Source of the DNA: Candidatus Acididesulfobacter guangdongensis
Lineage (GTDB): Bacteria > SZUA-79 > Acidulodesulfobacterales > Acidulodesulfobacteraceae
Length of the DNA: 64,000 nucleotides
NCBI GenBank assembly: GCA_004195045.1
Contig: SGBC01000004.1
Coordinates: forward strand, 124,001-188,000
Direction of reading: 5' to 3'
The position numbers and the translations under genes were made by a program. This document shows positions 41,353 through 50,859 of the stretch, one piece after another. The stretch's first letter is position 1. Every line of letters begins with the position of its first letter. The notes under the pieces were generated by a model. The model did no database searches. It was not told the origin of the DNA and worked only from the letters and a program-made list of their open reading frames with translations.

Positions 41353-43614
41353 ATGATAATAGTTCATGATTTTAAGATTGAAATGTCGAGATTAAATAAA
41401 TATGGTAAGACTTGCACAGATAATAAAAATAAAGTTTATAATAATAACGGCAGCGGCAATGATACCGCCAATGGATTGGAATTAGAAGAAGATATTATTC
41501 GTACGGCTATTATAAAGAGGCTCTCTGAATATAACGCAAGTTTTATTAATGATTATTCAGATGCATTTAAGATAATAATAATTAAAAAGTCGTTAGATTT
41601 AAGGCAGAAAATTAGTAAATCTGTATTTTTATTTGCATTAGAAATTATAGAAAGTAAACCGGATGCGAAAGAATTAAGCATAAAAGGTAAAAAGATTGGC
41701 AGTATAGAGGATTATATACTTGATTTGTTATTTAAATCGGGGATTAAAGCAAGAATTGCATCTGAAAAGGAAAAAGAAATATATTATCTGAATTGCTTAA
41801 CGCTGCATGAGAAGAAAGACGATAATAAATTTAACGCAACAAATTTATCCAATGAGCCTGCGCTTGACTCTGCACTGCCCACAGACGACATGTCATTATT
41901 GGAATCAGAAGCGGAATATAAACGTAAACATCAACATAAATCTGCATTTGATACATTAAAATTAAATGCCGATAATCACAATATATATAACATATCGGAA
42001 ACGGAAGACGATAAAACAGATATAAAACCTTCTTCAAATAAGAATTTATATAAAATAAATCAAAGAAAACCGAATGTTGTTATTATAGGTATGGGTCCTG
42101 CAGGTATTTTTGCCGCAGTCGAATTATTAAAAAACGGCATAAAACCGGTTATTATAGAAAAAGGCAAAAAAGTTGAAGATAGACAAAAAGATGTAGAACA
42201 ATTTTTTAATAGCGCACTGTTTAATCCGCAAAGCAATGTTGTTTCCGGCGAAGGAGGGGCGGGCACATTTTCTGACGGAAAACTTACTACAAGAAAAAAA
42301 GACTATTATGTAGGCTATTGTATGAATTTTCTGGTTCAGATGGGAGCGGATAAAAATATTTTAACTGCGAATAGACCGCATGTAGGAAGCGATATATTAA
42401 TTGAAATACTTAAAAATATCAGAAAATATTTAATAAATAACGGAGCAGAATTGCGATTTGAAGAAGAATTGAAAGAGATTATTATTTCTGATAAAAACAA
42501 TAGCGGAGGAAATAATATTGTTAATAAAAAATCATTGTATAAATTTCAAAATGAAAATGAAAATGAAAATCAATATGAATATGAATATACTAATCTAAAA
42601 CTTGACGGCATTATAACAGATAAAGAAACCATAAATACCGATTATCTGATTTTAGCGGCAGGCGCAAATAATTTTAAACTTTACACAATGCTTTTTGATA
42701 AAGGTGTAAAAATGGAACAAAAGCCTTTTGCTATCGGGTTCAGAATAGAACATAAACGTGAATTTATAGATAGAATTTTGTTACGGGATAATCAAAAATT
42801 ATCTGGCTTGTATTATAATTTAAGTTCAAAAAAATTCGGAGGATATTCTTTCTGTATGTGTCCGGGAGGCGTTGTTGTAGGTTCAAGTTCAGAAGAAGGA
42901 CATCTTTGTATAAACGGGATGAGTTATTCCGGCAGAGATCTTGAAAATTCAAACAGCGCAATTGTTGCGACTGTTATGCCGGCAGATTTATCTAAGTTCT
43001 ATAATTGCGGTTTACCTGACAATACGGCAGACAATATAAATGATAAAGATAATAGACAAAATAAAGAGAATAATGGGAACAAAGAGAATAAAAATAGCGG
43101 TTCTTTGGCTATGCTTAATTTTAGACGAGACTTGGAAAAAAAAGCATTTATCGCCGGCGGCGATTCATTTTCCGCTCCTTTTCAATATACGGCAGAATAT
43201 ATAGAGGATATTTCTAAGAATTATAATTATAAATATGAAAATTTTTTTAAAAATATTAAAACCTGCAGAACTGAATATAGTTCCGATATACCTGTTCCCT
43301 CCTATAGACCTGCCGTAACCAGCTATGAACTTTTTAAATTATTACCTGAATTTATAAATATCAAATTAGCAGGGACATTAACCGAATTTAATGAAAAATT
43401 TCACGGATTTATCGGTAATTCTGTTTTAACCGGAATTGAAGCCGGTACTTCTTCGCCAGTTCGTATTTTAAGAAATAAAGATTTTCAGTCGATAAATGTT
43501 GAAGGCATTTATCCTTGCGGGGAAGGTTCAGGGTATTCAGGAGGTATTATAACAAGTGCTATGGATGGGGTAAAATGCGCAATTTCAATAGTTGAAAAAA
43601 TTACTAATAAATAA
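41353..43614 (+). CDS. large FAD-dependent dehydrogenase (COG2509 type) with low-complexity inserts
   Basis: A 753-residue flavoprotein. The N-terminal domain (about 1-150) precedes a variable acidic/Asn-rich linker. The FAD-binding motif NVVIIGMGPAGIFAAVEL starts near 236. VSGEGGAGTFSDGKLTT and the C-terminal PCGEGSGYSGGIITSAMDG are typical of this uncharacterised dehydrogenase family. Related proteins are about 460-560 residues. Here the extra length is low-complexity: about 20-40, 160-235, 395-415 (NENENENQYEYEYT) and 555-580 (KDNRQNKENNGNKENKN). The substrate is unknown. It lies 200 bases upstream of an SQR-like gene, and the two are not clearly co-transcribed. Confidence 0.88.
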   Translation: MIIVHDFKIEMSRLNKYGKTCTDNKNKVYNNNGSGNDTANGLELEEDIIRTAIIKRLSEYNASFINDYSDAFKIIIIKKSLDLRQKISKSVFLFALEIIESKPDAKELSIKGKKIGSIEDYILDLLFKSGIKARIASEKEKEIYYLNCLTLHEKKDDNKFNATNLSNEPALDSALPTDDMSLLESEAEYKRKHQHKSAFDTLKLNADNHNIYNISETEDDKTDIKPSSNKNLYKINQRKPNVVIIGMGPAGIFAAVELLKNGIKPVIIEKGKKVEDRQKDVEQFFNSALFNPQSNVVSGEGGAGTFSDGKLTTRKKDYYVGYCMNFLVQMGADKNILTANRPHVGSDILIEILKNIRKYLINNGAELRFEEELKEIIISDKNNSGGNNIVNKKSLYKFQNENENENQYEYEYTNLKLDGIITDKETINTDYLILAAGANNFKLYTMLFDKGVKMEQKPFAIGFRIEHKREFIDRILLRDNQKLSGLYYNLSSKKFGGYSFCMCPGGVVVGSSSEEGHLCINGMSYSGRDLENSNSAIVATVMPADLSKFYNCGLPDNTADNINDKDNRQNKENNGNKENKNSGSLAMLNFRRDLEKKAFIAGGDSFSAPFQYTAEYIEDISKNYNYKYENFFKNIKTCRTEYSSDIPVPSYRPAVTSYELFKLLPEFINIKLAGTLTEFNEKFHGFIGNSVLTGIEAGTSSPVRILRNKDFQSINVEGIYPCGEGSGYSGGIITSAMDGVKCAISIVEKITNK

Positions 43615-43818
43615 AAGAAGAAAAATTTTGTTTTGTTTTATTTTTCAAAATATAATATAATTATATATAAATTGATATATTCATATATAGAAATGTAATA
43701 TTTAAAAGCAAAACAGTTATGTGATATGTAAAGTATATATAATATATTAAAAATGAAATAAAAAAGAATAAGATAATAATCAAATTAAATAATTTAAAAA
43801 TTTTATGGAGATATTGTT

Positions 43819-44982
43819 ATGAAAAAAGTTCTTATTATAGGCGGAGGTTTTGCCGGGGTTGAGGCAGCTATACAGCTTAAAAAATTTAATTTTGACGTAA
43901 CTATGGTCAGCAACAGAGACTATATGTATATCTATCCTATTTCTATATGGATACCCACAGGCGGATTAAATTTTGAAGATGCTAAATTATCATTAAATAA
44001 ATTAAGCGCCGTTCATAAGTTTAATTTTGTCATGGATGAAATTACAAAAATAGACCCTAAAAATAATAAAGTTATAGGGAAAAATGCTTCTTATAATTTT
44101 GATTATTTAGTTGTTGCCGTCGGAGCAGGAAAAGCTAAACCTAAAGGGATCGAAAATACATATTCAATTTGCGGGATTCCCGAAGAATCTCTCAAAATAA
44201 AACAGAAAATGGATGAATTAATTAAATCTAAAAAAGGGAAAATATCAATAGGCATAGGAGGAAATCCTAAAGACCCTTCCGCTATGAGAGGCGGCCCTGC
44301 TTTTGAACTCCTTTTTAATTTTGACAACCTATTAAGAAAAAAAGGAATTAGAGATAATTTTGAGTTAAATATTTTTGCTCCGATGGATACTCCGGGGAAA
44401 AGATTAGGTGACAAAGCTTATAATATGTTAAACGAATTTTATGAAAATCTTAAAATAAAAAAATATTTTGGAAAAAAGATAAAAGAATTTGTTAAAGACG
44501 GAATTATTTTTGAAGATGATTCTAAATTAAACAGCGACTTGACGGTTTTTGTGCCTGCAGGGAGCATTCATGAAATATTTTCATCATCGGAATTGCCGTT
44601 GACCGAAGCCGGTTTTATAAAAATTGACGATAATTTAAAAGCAGAAGGTTACGAAAATGTTTATGCTATTGGAGATTCTGCCAATCTAGCAGGGCCTGCG
44701 TTTAAAGCAAAGCAGGGGCATGTTGCAGAATTAATGGCTAAGATAGCTGCATATAATATAAATGAAAAAGAAACAGGCAGTAATAATTATAAAGGATATG
44801 AAGAACATGTCCATGTTCTCTGCGTTATGGATAACGGTAAAGGAGCGGCTTATGTTTATAGAGACGCTAAAAAAGAAAAAGTAATTATGCTGCCAGTAAT
44901 AGGTCATATGCTTAAAAAATTCTGGGGATGGTATTATAAAAATTCAAAATTGAATAAAATTCCCAGATTTCCGGGTTTTTAA
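43819..44982 (+). CDS. sulfide:quinone oxidoreductase-like flavoprotein
   Basis: A 387-residue NAD(P)/FAD disulfide-reductase-fold protein. The FAD site is KVLIIGGGFAGVEAAIQL, the second GxGxxG-like region is ISIGIGGNP (142-150), and YAIGDSANLAGPAFKAKQGHVAEL is the second FAD motif. The C-terminal region is amphipathic (GHMLKKFWGWYYKNSK). Only two Cys (118 and 335) are present; they could correspond to two of the catalytic Cys of sulfide:quinone reductase, whereas type II NADH dehydrogenases lack them. SQR of a two-Cys type is favoured, membrane-associated and passing electrons to quinone. It ends at a terminator hairpin. Confidence 0.82.
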   Translation: MKKVLIIGGGFAGVEAAIQLKKFNFDVTMVSNRDYMYIYPISIWIPTGGLNFEDAKLSLNKLSAVHKFNFVMDEITKIDPKNNKVIGKNASYNFDYLVVAVGAGKAKPKGIENTYSICGIPEESLKIKQKMDELIKSKKGKISIGIGGNPKDPSAMRGGPAFELLFNFDNLLRKKGIRDNFELNIFAPMDTPGKRLGDKAYNMLNEFYENLKIKKYFGKKIKEFVKDGIIFEDDSKLNSDLTVFVPAGSIHEIFSSSELPLTEAGFIKIDDNLKAEGYENVYAIGDSANLAGPAFKAKQGHVAELMAKIAAYNINEKETGSNNYKGYEEHVHVLCVMDNGKGAAYVYRDAKKEKVIMLPVIGHMLKKFWGWYYKNSKLNKIPRFPGF

Positions 44983-45002
44983 CCTGAGCGCCTCTAATTT
45001 AT

Positions 45003-45020
45003 CCCGTCCGTAAGGGCGGG
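45003..45020 (+). terminator. terminator hairpin after the SQR-like gene
   Basis: CCCGTCC-GTAA-GGGCGGG stem followed by TAATTTTCC. The same hairpin style is also found at right ends of IS200/IS605 elements, but no other part of such an element is seen here. Confidence 0.7.
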
Positions 45021-45545
45021 TAATTTTCCATTTAGTTAGAAATTGAGTCGGAATTATCCAAATAAATTAAGCAAGAAGTTTTTAATTTGCCAATTAGTAT
45101 TAAAATAAACAATATATTATTTGTTATTTATGATTTAATTGTAAAATAAATAATTGTTGCAATAAATCTTAAATTTTTTTATAATATATAAAAAAAATAT
45201 TTGATTTTTATTATTATTTTAATCTGATTATTCTTTTATATTATTTATTGCTTTTTATATATATTTGTCGTATTTTTTATTTTTTTGCTTGTTTTTATAG
45301 ACATAATAATAGAAAAAAATTAATTTTAACTATTATTTTTATTATTTTCAATTATTTTAACGGTTATTTTATTTTAATTTAATTTAATAAATAATAAATT
45401 AGATCTCTGTATTATTTTTCTAATCAGCTAAGATTGCTATTTCTATCTGCTATTAAATTGAAGGCAAAAAGCTTCATTTAAAAATATTTTATAATATATT
45501 TCTATTTTGAAAAATTATTTAAATAAATATTAAGGTGAGAGTGTT
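45021..45545. other. intergenic, extremely AT-rich
   Basis: About 525 bases with hardly any G or C. Dominated by TTATTTT and AATTTAATTT phrases, without frames over 30 codons that resemble a protein. It separates the SQR-like gene from the chemotaxis pair. The promoter for the receptor is expected near its right end. No site is identified. Confidence 0.4.
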
Positions 45546-46259
45546 ATGAAAATATTATCAACAAGTTCTTATCAAAATTTAGTTTCGCAAATTGATGAAC
45601 TTAGAAAAAAAAATGAAGCATTAAGTCAAGATTTATCTAATAAAGAGAGTGAAACAAATTCATTAAGAGACAATTCCAAAAATCAAATTAACGAATTAAC
45701 TTCAAAAATAAAAAAATTAGAATCGGATATGGTTTCTAAAGATAATCTCTTAAATTCATGCGCATCTGATTCAGATGAACTGGCAAAAATAAAAGAAACT
45801 ATGCATAATATTTTAAAATCATGTCAGGATGGAACCGGTCATACGAAAAATTATATAGAGTCGTTATCGGAAGTATATTCAAGCTCATTTGCAACGCTTC
45901 AAAAAACATATCAGGATTCGGTTGAACTATATAAATTAACTTTATTTACCGATGAAATATTAAACGTTATAGTTTCGATAACCGACCAGATTAATTTATT
46001 GGCTTTAAACGCAGCCATTGAAGCGGCAAGGGCAGGAGAGGCGGGAAGAGGTTTTGCAGTTGTTGCGGACGAAGTCAGAAAACTTTCCGAGAAATCTTCC
46101 AGTTCTACTAAAGAAATTTCAAATGTTCTATTCGGTATAAGAAAAGTCAGCGCCAAACTCAATAATACGCTGCGTATTGATGATAAGCTTAATGAAACGT
46201 TAATGAAAACTATTAAAAATATAGAAGAGGAACTGAAGAAGATTTGTCAAAAAAATTAA
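45546..46259 (+). CDS. soluble methyl-accepting chemotaxis protein without a sensor domain
   Basis: A 237-residue cytoplasmic receptor. The N-terminal coiled coil is about 8-60 ([21 protein letters not shown]). The signalling hairpin tip is [35 protein letters not shown] at about 150-185, which contacts CheA and CheW. There is no membrane segment, no ligand-binding domain and no C-terminal CheR pentapeptide. It is followed 300 bases later by an ODP di-iron protein, as in Treponema denticola, where a soluble receptor partners with ODP to sense oxygen or iron. The ODP is therefore the likely sensor input; this is inference from context. No CheA/W/Y genes are here. Confidence 0.9.
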   Translation: MKILSTSSYQNLVSQIDELRKKNEALSQDLSNKESETNSLRDNSKNQINELTSKIKKLESDMVSKDNLLNSCASDSDELAKIKETMHNILKSCQDGTGHTKNYIESLSEVYSSSFATLQKTYQDSVELYKLTLFTDEILNVIVSITDQINLLALNAAIEAARAGEAGRGFAVVADEVRKLSEKSSSSTKEISNVLFGIRKVSAKLNNTLRIDDKLNETLMKTIKNIEEELKKICQKN

Positions 46260-46557
46260 ATTAAAAAAATAACTTAAAACTATTTATATAACATTTGAAT
46301 AAGTTACAAAACTTTTGTAATGTCATATAGGATCGTATAGGATAATATATGATCATATATGATATAGATATATAAAATAACATACACAATAGCATATATA
46401 TAATAACATATATAGTGCTAATATCCAAAATTGCCGATAGAAATTTTAAAAGCAAATAAAACATGGAAACGACAACGGAAGGCAATAAAAAAATGATATT
46501 AATTTTACATTATAATATTAAGAATTATAATACTGATTATAATTTAGGAGATTTCTG

Positions 46558-47316
46558 ATGATCACTGAAACATTATACGAAGATGATAATCACAGGTTTT
46601 TATATTTTGGCAAAGATACTGACAGACCGGAATATATAATTGATACAAATCAATATTTAATCGTTCATGATAAAGTCGGATGCGTGCTGGATCCGGGCGG
46701 AATAGAGATGTTTTCCGCCGTTTCTTCCTCTTTAGCCGGCGAAATAAGAATGTCAGATGTTAAATATTTTTTTTGTTCTCATCAGGACCCCGACGTTAAT
46801 TCATCGTTAGCTTTATGGGTTTCTATTACTGAAGCCAAAGTAATTATTGACAGGATATGGTCGACATTTATAACGCATTACGGTGTTCAGCCGAGCAATA
46901 TGATAATGATCGAGGATAACGGCATGAAATTTAACATGACCAAAGATTATTCTTTTGAAATTATTCCGGCCCATTATCTTCATTCCCCAGGTCATTTAAA
47001 TCTTTACGATCCTATTTCAAAAATTTTATTTACGGGAGATATCGGCGCAGGATTAATGCCTAAGGAAGATTTAAAAACAAAAAAAGGCAGAAATATTTTC
47101 GTTAACAATTTTAACGACCATATAAAATATATGGAGTGGTTTCATCAAAGATTTATGGGTTCAATGGAAGCAAAAAAGGCATGGATAGAAAGGGTGTCAA
47201 AATTAGATATCGAGACTATCGCTCCTCAGCATGGTTTAATTTTTAAAGGCAAAGATATGGTTAATAATTTTTTAAACTGGTTCGACTCATTGAAAGTAGG
47301 TCTTTATTCCAAGTAA
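46558..47316 (+). CDS. ODP-type oxygen-binding di-iron protein (metallo-beta-lactamase fold)
   Basis: A 252-residue MBL-fold protein lacking the flavodoxin domain of flavodiiron enzymes. Candidate iron ligands are His75, Asp77 and Asp79 in CSHQDPDVNSSL, His146 in HSPGHLNLYD, Asp161 in FTGDIGAGL, and a late His in APQHGLIF. The third position of the HxExDH motif is Val, the pattern of ODP proteins which bind O2 at a di-iron site rather than reducing it quickly. It is placed next to a sensor-less MCP. In T. denticola ODP regulates CheA through such a receptor. A ribosome binding site (AGGAG) precedes the ATG. Confidence 0.87.
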   Translation: MITETLYEDDNHRFLYFGKDTDRPEYIIDTNQYLIVHDKVGCVLDPGGIEMFSAVSSSLAGEIRMSDVKYFFCSHQDPDVNSSLALWVSITEAKVIIDRIWSTFITHYGVQPSNMIMIEDNGMKFNMTKDYSFEIIPAHYLHSPGHLNLYDPISKILFTGDIGAGLMPKEDLKTKKGRNIFVNNFNDHIKYMEWFHQRFMGSMEAKKAWIERVSKLDIETIAPQHGLIFKGKDMVNNFLNWFDSLKVGLYSK

Positions 47317-47476
47317 AGTTAATGCGTCGGCATTTTATTATAATGTAATAATAATGTAATATACACCATATTGATTTATTTATAGAATTATATAAAAGCG
47401 TATAGAATTATATAAAATTGATTATATAAAAGTATATAAATAGCGAAAGCTGAACGGAAAGCGTTGATTCTCAATT

Positions 47477-48073
47477 ATGACAGAATATTTATCCGACATA
47501 AATGAACTTCAATCGGCGGTAGAAGCTATAATTTTTACGTCAGGAGAGCCGGTTCCCTATTCTAAGCTTTTTGAAATTTTAATAACAAAACAATTTGCCG
47601 AGCAGCAAGATCCTTTAATAATTAAAAAAAAGATTAAAGAGGCGGTAGGTTTTATTAAAATTGAATTTAACGAAAAAAGAAGTCACGGAATATATCTGTC
47701 TGAAAACGGCGGATATCTGAGTTTTAAAACTAAAGCAGAACATTATATGGTTATTTCTGATTTTTTGGCTGTAAAACTTCAAAAATTCACAAAAGTTCAG
47801 CTGGAAACTTTAGCCGTAATTGCATACAAACAGCCTGTTATACGAAGTGAAATAGAACAGATAAGAGGCGTTGATTCAAGCAATGTTATCAGATTTCTGC
47901 TGGATAAAAATCTAATAAGGATTGCAGGAAAAAAAGATGTAATAGGAAAACCGCTGATGTATAAAACGACTAACTTTTTTTTAGAGATGTTTAATCTTAA
48001 AAGTTTGGACGAACTTCCCGCCGAGACAGATATGAACGATTTGTTTGCGTTAACGAATAATCAAATAAGCTAA
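47477..48073 (+). CDS. scpB: segregation and condensation protein B
   Basis: A 198-residue winged-helix protein of the SMC-ScpA-ScpB condensin. It begins LQSAVEAIIFTSGEPVPYSKL and has the core FTKVQLETLAVIAYKQPVIRSEIEQIRGVDSSNVIRFLLDKNLI, signature of ScpB, with the second wing RIAGKKDVIGKPLMYKTTNFFLE. It acts in chromosome compaction and segregation. scpA and smc are not nearby. It follows ODP by 160 bases, probably in an independent unit. Confidence 0.96.
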   Translation: MTEYLSDINELQSAVEAIIFTSGEPVPYSKLFEILITKQFAEQQDPLIIKKKIKEAVGFIKIEFNEKRSHGIYLSENGGYLSFKTKAEHYMVISDFLAVKLQKFTKVQLETLAVIAYKQPVIRSEIEQIRGVDSSNVIRFLLDKNLIRIAGKKDVIGKPLMYKTTNFFLEMFNLKSLDELPAETDMNDLFALTNNQIS

Positions 48074-48204
48074 AAAATTACCGCTTAAAAAAAATTTGTG
48101 ATATAATATTGCAATAGAATGTTTATTGTATAGAATAAAGATAAATAAATTTTATAACTTTATTAAATTTATAAATATTTTTATATAAGGCGGTGGTTTT
48201 AGAG

Positions 48205-49065
48205 ATGAATTATTTTAAAACTTTTATTTTAATGCTTTTATTGACCGTTCTCCTAATTGTTGCCGGCGGACTTCTCGGTGGCGAGGCTGGGATGATTATA
48301 GCTCTTATCTTTGCGGCGGTTATGAATATGGGCACATATTGGTTCAGCGATAAAATGGTATTATCCATGTATCATGCTACTCCGGTTACTGAAAGCGAGC
48401 AGCCCGAATTATACTCAATTGTAAGAAATTTATCGCAAAAAGGAAATCTGCCTATGCCAAAGGTCTATATTGTGGAGGAAGATACTCCAAATGCTTTTGC
48501 AACCGGAAGAAATCCTAAACATGCGGCGGTTTGCGTTACTTCTGGTATCATGAAAATTTTAAACAGAGATGAATTATCCGGAGTTTTAGGGCATGAACTA
48601 ACGCACGTGAAAAATAGAGATATATTGATAGGTTCAGTTGCAGCAACTGTCGCTGGAGCAATAAGTATGCTGGCTATGATGGCTGAGTGGGGAGCAATGT
48701 TTTCAGGATTCGGCGGCAGAGGGGAAGATAAAGACGATAATTTTATAGCATTAATAGCTATGGCAATTATAGCTCCTTTAGTCGCAGGTTTAATTCAATT
48801 GGCAATCTCAAGGCAAAGAGAGTATGCTGCCGATAAGGGAGGAGCTAATTTAAGCGGAAACCCGCTTTCTCTTGCCAGCGCGCTAAATAAACTTGAGGCA
48901 GGGAATAATGCGGAACCCATGCCTGACAGCAAAATGGCGAATATTACGGCTCATATGTTTATTGTTAATCCGCTGAGAGGAGGAGGTTTTAAGAAACTTT
49001 TCAGCACTCATCCTGCGACTGAAGATAGAATCGCGAGGCTTAAAGAAATGGCAAAAGGTTTATAA
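48205..49065 (+). CDS. htpX: HtpX-type M48 membrane zinc metalloprotease
   Basis: Inner-membrane protease for quality control of membrane proteins. Two N-terminal helices (about 5-20 and 25-45). The zinc site is [10 protein letters not shown] at about 130-139, with a further pair of helices (about 147-165 and 185-205) and the third ligand Glu in [13 protein letters not shown]. The C-terminal [14 protein letters not shown] motif is conserved. The start is taken as ATG 48205, behind the ribosome binding site AAGGCGG. GTG 48193 lies in that site. The length of 286 is typical. Confidence 0.95.
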   Translation: MNYFKTFILMLLLTVLLIVAGGLLGGEAGMIIALIFAAVMNMGTYWFSDKMVLSMYHATPVTESEQPELYSIVRNLSQKGNLPMPKVYIVEEDTPNAFATGRNPKHAAVCVTSGIMKILNRDELSGVLGHELTHVKNRDILIGSVAATVAGAISMLAMMAEWGAMFSGFGGRGEDKDDNFIALIAMAIIAPLVAGLIQLAISRQREYAADKGGANLSGNPLSLASALNKLEAGNNAEPMPDSKMANITAHMFIVNPLRGGGFKKLFSTHPATEDRIARLKEMAKGL

Positions 49066-49229
49066 TAGCCTACCGCCTCTTTAAAAAATTTTCAGAAAAA
49101 TGACTTATCTTATTGCTTGATTATTATTAATAATATGTTATTATATTTTACATTGGCAAAAATTATTTAGACAGATTGATTGGTTTGTTTGTTAGTTATT
49201 TTTGTCGCTATTAACTAAAAGAGGTTATT

Positions 49230-49880
49230 TTGAAACAGATTGCGCCGTCTATTCTTTCGGGTAATTTACTGAATTTATCAAGAGAAATAGAATTAATAGA
49301 AGAAGCAGGGGCTGATTTAATCCATATAGATATAATGGATGGTATTTTTGTGCCTAACATTACTGCAGGGTGGAATTTTGTTGAAGCTATAAATGAAAAA
49401 ACTGCTCTGCCTTTGGACGTTCATCTAATGGTTGACAGGCCTGAAAGGTATATCGAGGATTTTATTAAAGCAGGAGCGGATATACTTACGATTCACCAGG
49501 AGGCTTGCATACACTTAAACAGAACAGTTGAACGGATAAGAGAATTAGAGGCAAGTCCGGGTGTTGCAATTAATCCTTCTACTCCTGTTGCAGTATTAGA
49601 AAATATTCTTGATTATGTAGACATGGTTTTAATAATGTCTGTTAATCCGGGTTTTAGCGGACAGGAATTTATTTATGCGTCTTTATTTAAAGCTGAAAAA
49701 TTATTCAGAATGATAAATGAAATTGAACTTGAAACCATTATCGAGATAGACGGAGGAATTAAAGTTTCTAATATTGCAGAAGCTTCCAATTCTGGATGTG
49801 ATATATTTGTGAGCGGGTCTGGTATATTTGGTACAGAAAATTATTCTGAAACAATAAATGAAATGAAAAGAAGAGTGTGA
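49230..49880 (+). CDS. rpe: ribulose-phosphate 3-epimerase
   Basis: TIM-barrel enzyme of the pentose phosphate or Calvin-type cycle, 216 residues. Motifs are IAPSILSGNLLNL, ADLIHIDIMDGIFVPNITAG (metal Asp and His), LDVHLMVDRPE, MSVNPGFSGQEF and the C-terminal EIDGGIKVSNI. The start codon is TTG at 49230, set by the AGAGG ribosome binding site. Apparently a single-gene unit. Confidence 0.97.
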   Translation: MKQIAPSILSGNLLNLSREIELIEEAGADLIHIDIMDGIFVPNITAGWNFVEAINEKTALPLDVHLMVDRPERYIEDFIKAGADILTIHQEACIHLNRTVERIRELEASPGVAINPSTPVAVLENILDYVDMVLIMSVNPGFSGQEFIYASLFKAEKLFRMINEIELETIIEIDGGIKVSNIAEASNSGCDIFVSGSGIFGTENYSETINEMKRRV

Positions 49881-50130
49881 CGCATATCAGATTAAATTAC
49901 AGTTGTTCACGTATTTTTATTTTTCAAGATATAATATATAATAAACAATTAACCTTTAAAAAATTTGTTGCTCCAATTATATTTTAAATTATTTAATCTT
50001 TTACCGACATTTACATTATCATAAATACTAACATTAATGTTAGTATTAAAAGTTTTATCTATCCTGTGAATCAATTTTATTTATTAGATTGATTATATTA
50101 ATTTGTTTAAGTCGTTCTCTTACCATATTT

Positions 50131-50207
50131 CGGGACGTGGCGCAGTCCGGTAGCGTACCTGCTTCGGGAGCAGGGGGTCGTGGGTTCAAATCCCGCCGTC
50201 CCGACCA
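50131..50207 (+). tRNA. tRNA-Pro (anticodon CGG)
   Basis: The acceptor CGGGACG pairs with CGTCCCG. The anticodon stem CCTGC/GCAGG encloses loop TTCGGGA, giving anticodon CGG. The T arm has TGGGTTCAAATCCCG. The discriminator is A and CCA is encoded. It is followed immediately by the same repeat as behind tRNA-Gly. Confidence 0.96.
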
Positions 50208-50271
50208 GTAAAATAAGTGCTTTGCGGTAGTTTTAAAAAACGGTTTAAAATTGATTGTGCCCTTAATTGTC
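50208..50271 (+). repeat. tRNA 3-prime flank repeat, copy 2
   Basis: Matches 6955-7018 closely and then switches into ParA-like coding sequence. It marks the boundary of the mobile-element scrapyard running to about 52.5 kb. Confidence 0.7.
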
Positions 50272-50316
50272 GGAGTAGGAAAAACAACTACCGCCGTAAA
50301 TTTAGCCAAATCGCTT
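50269..50316 (+). pseudogene. ParA/Soj ATPase fragment
   Basis: Reads VGVGKTTTAVNLAKSL, the Walker A region of ParA-type partition ATPases, fused to the tRNA-flank repeat on the left. After about 16 codons the homology stops, and the right side becomes antisense to a HigA-like gene. It is a scrap from a plasmid or integrative element. Confidence 0.6.
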
Positions 50317-50343
50317 ACCTTGCCTATTTTTCCGGTTACAGCT

Positions 50344-50593
50344 TTAATATGCGGATGCTACCCGTTCCAGCATGGAAATCTTAATATCTTCGGCATGGTT
50401 TTCTATTCTTGAAATAGCGGTTTTTTTGGTTTTAAGCTTAGCGGCAAGTTCTTCCTGAGTTAAACCGGCAGACTCCCTCATCTGGCGAATCATAGCTCCG
50501 ATTTTAAACTGTTCGTAGCCTCCATCAAATCCTTCGCGGAAAGATATGTCCGTTTTTTTTCATATTTTCTGTGTATTTTTTCAAATCACTCAT
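50344..50593 (-). pseudogene. HigA-like XRE antitoxin gene, frameshifted
   Basis: Starts [13 protein letters not shown], then a one-base change in an 8-A tract shifts the frame. The rest reads [40 protein letters not shown] and [20 protein letters not shown], then MLERVASAY and a stop. That is the XRE helix-turn-helix of HigA antitoxins. The C-terminal KAVGKKV-type ending is displaced by a second shift. No intact HigB toxin gene is next to it. Part of the same decayed region. Confidence 0.7.
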
Positions 50594-50859
50594 TTTTACC
50601 ATAACATTTTTTTTTGCGACGATTTTGTAACAAAAATTCAATAAATTTTATACAAAATATATATTATTTATGATTTATTGTCAAGGTCTAAAACAGCTTA
50701 TGTACTGCGTCTTTAACTGGTGCCCCGACCGGAACTAACCGATGGCCAAAGGTTTAGAAAACCTGTTATTGCGGATTACGACTTATTGATATTGTTAAAT
50801 TATTATCATTGTTAAAAATGCTATATGACAATTTTGAGACAAAAGGTTTAAATCCGGAC
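50594..50859. other. intergenic, no gene seen
   Basis: About 265 bases after the HigA-like remnant. Short runs such as GGTGCCCCGACCGGAACTAA look like fragments of lost coding sequence, but no frame could be followed. Confidence 0.35.

Noticed and set aside
43819-44982. Assigning the flavoprotein as type II NADH dehydrogenase
   Set aside because: Two Cys at SQR-like positions and the C-terminal amphipathic segment favour an SQR-type enzyme, though not proven.
45003-45020. CCCGTCC hairpin as an IS605 element end
   Set aside because: Stem-loop directly follows a stop codon and no other IS605 feature is nearby, so a terminator is the simpler reading.
50055-50309. 84-codon minus-strand frame with GRRDLNPRPPAPEAG
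   Set aside because: It is the antisense of tRNA-Pro and its flank, a well-known source of spurious proteins.
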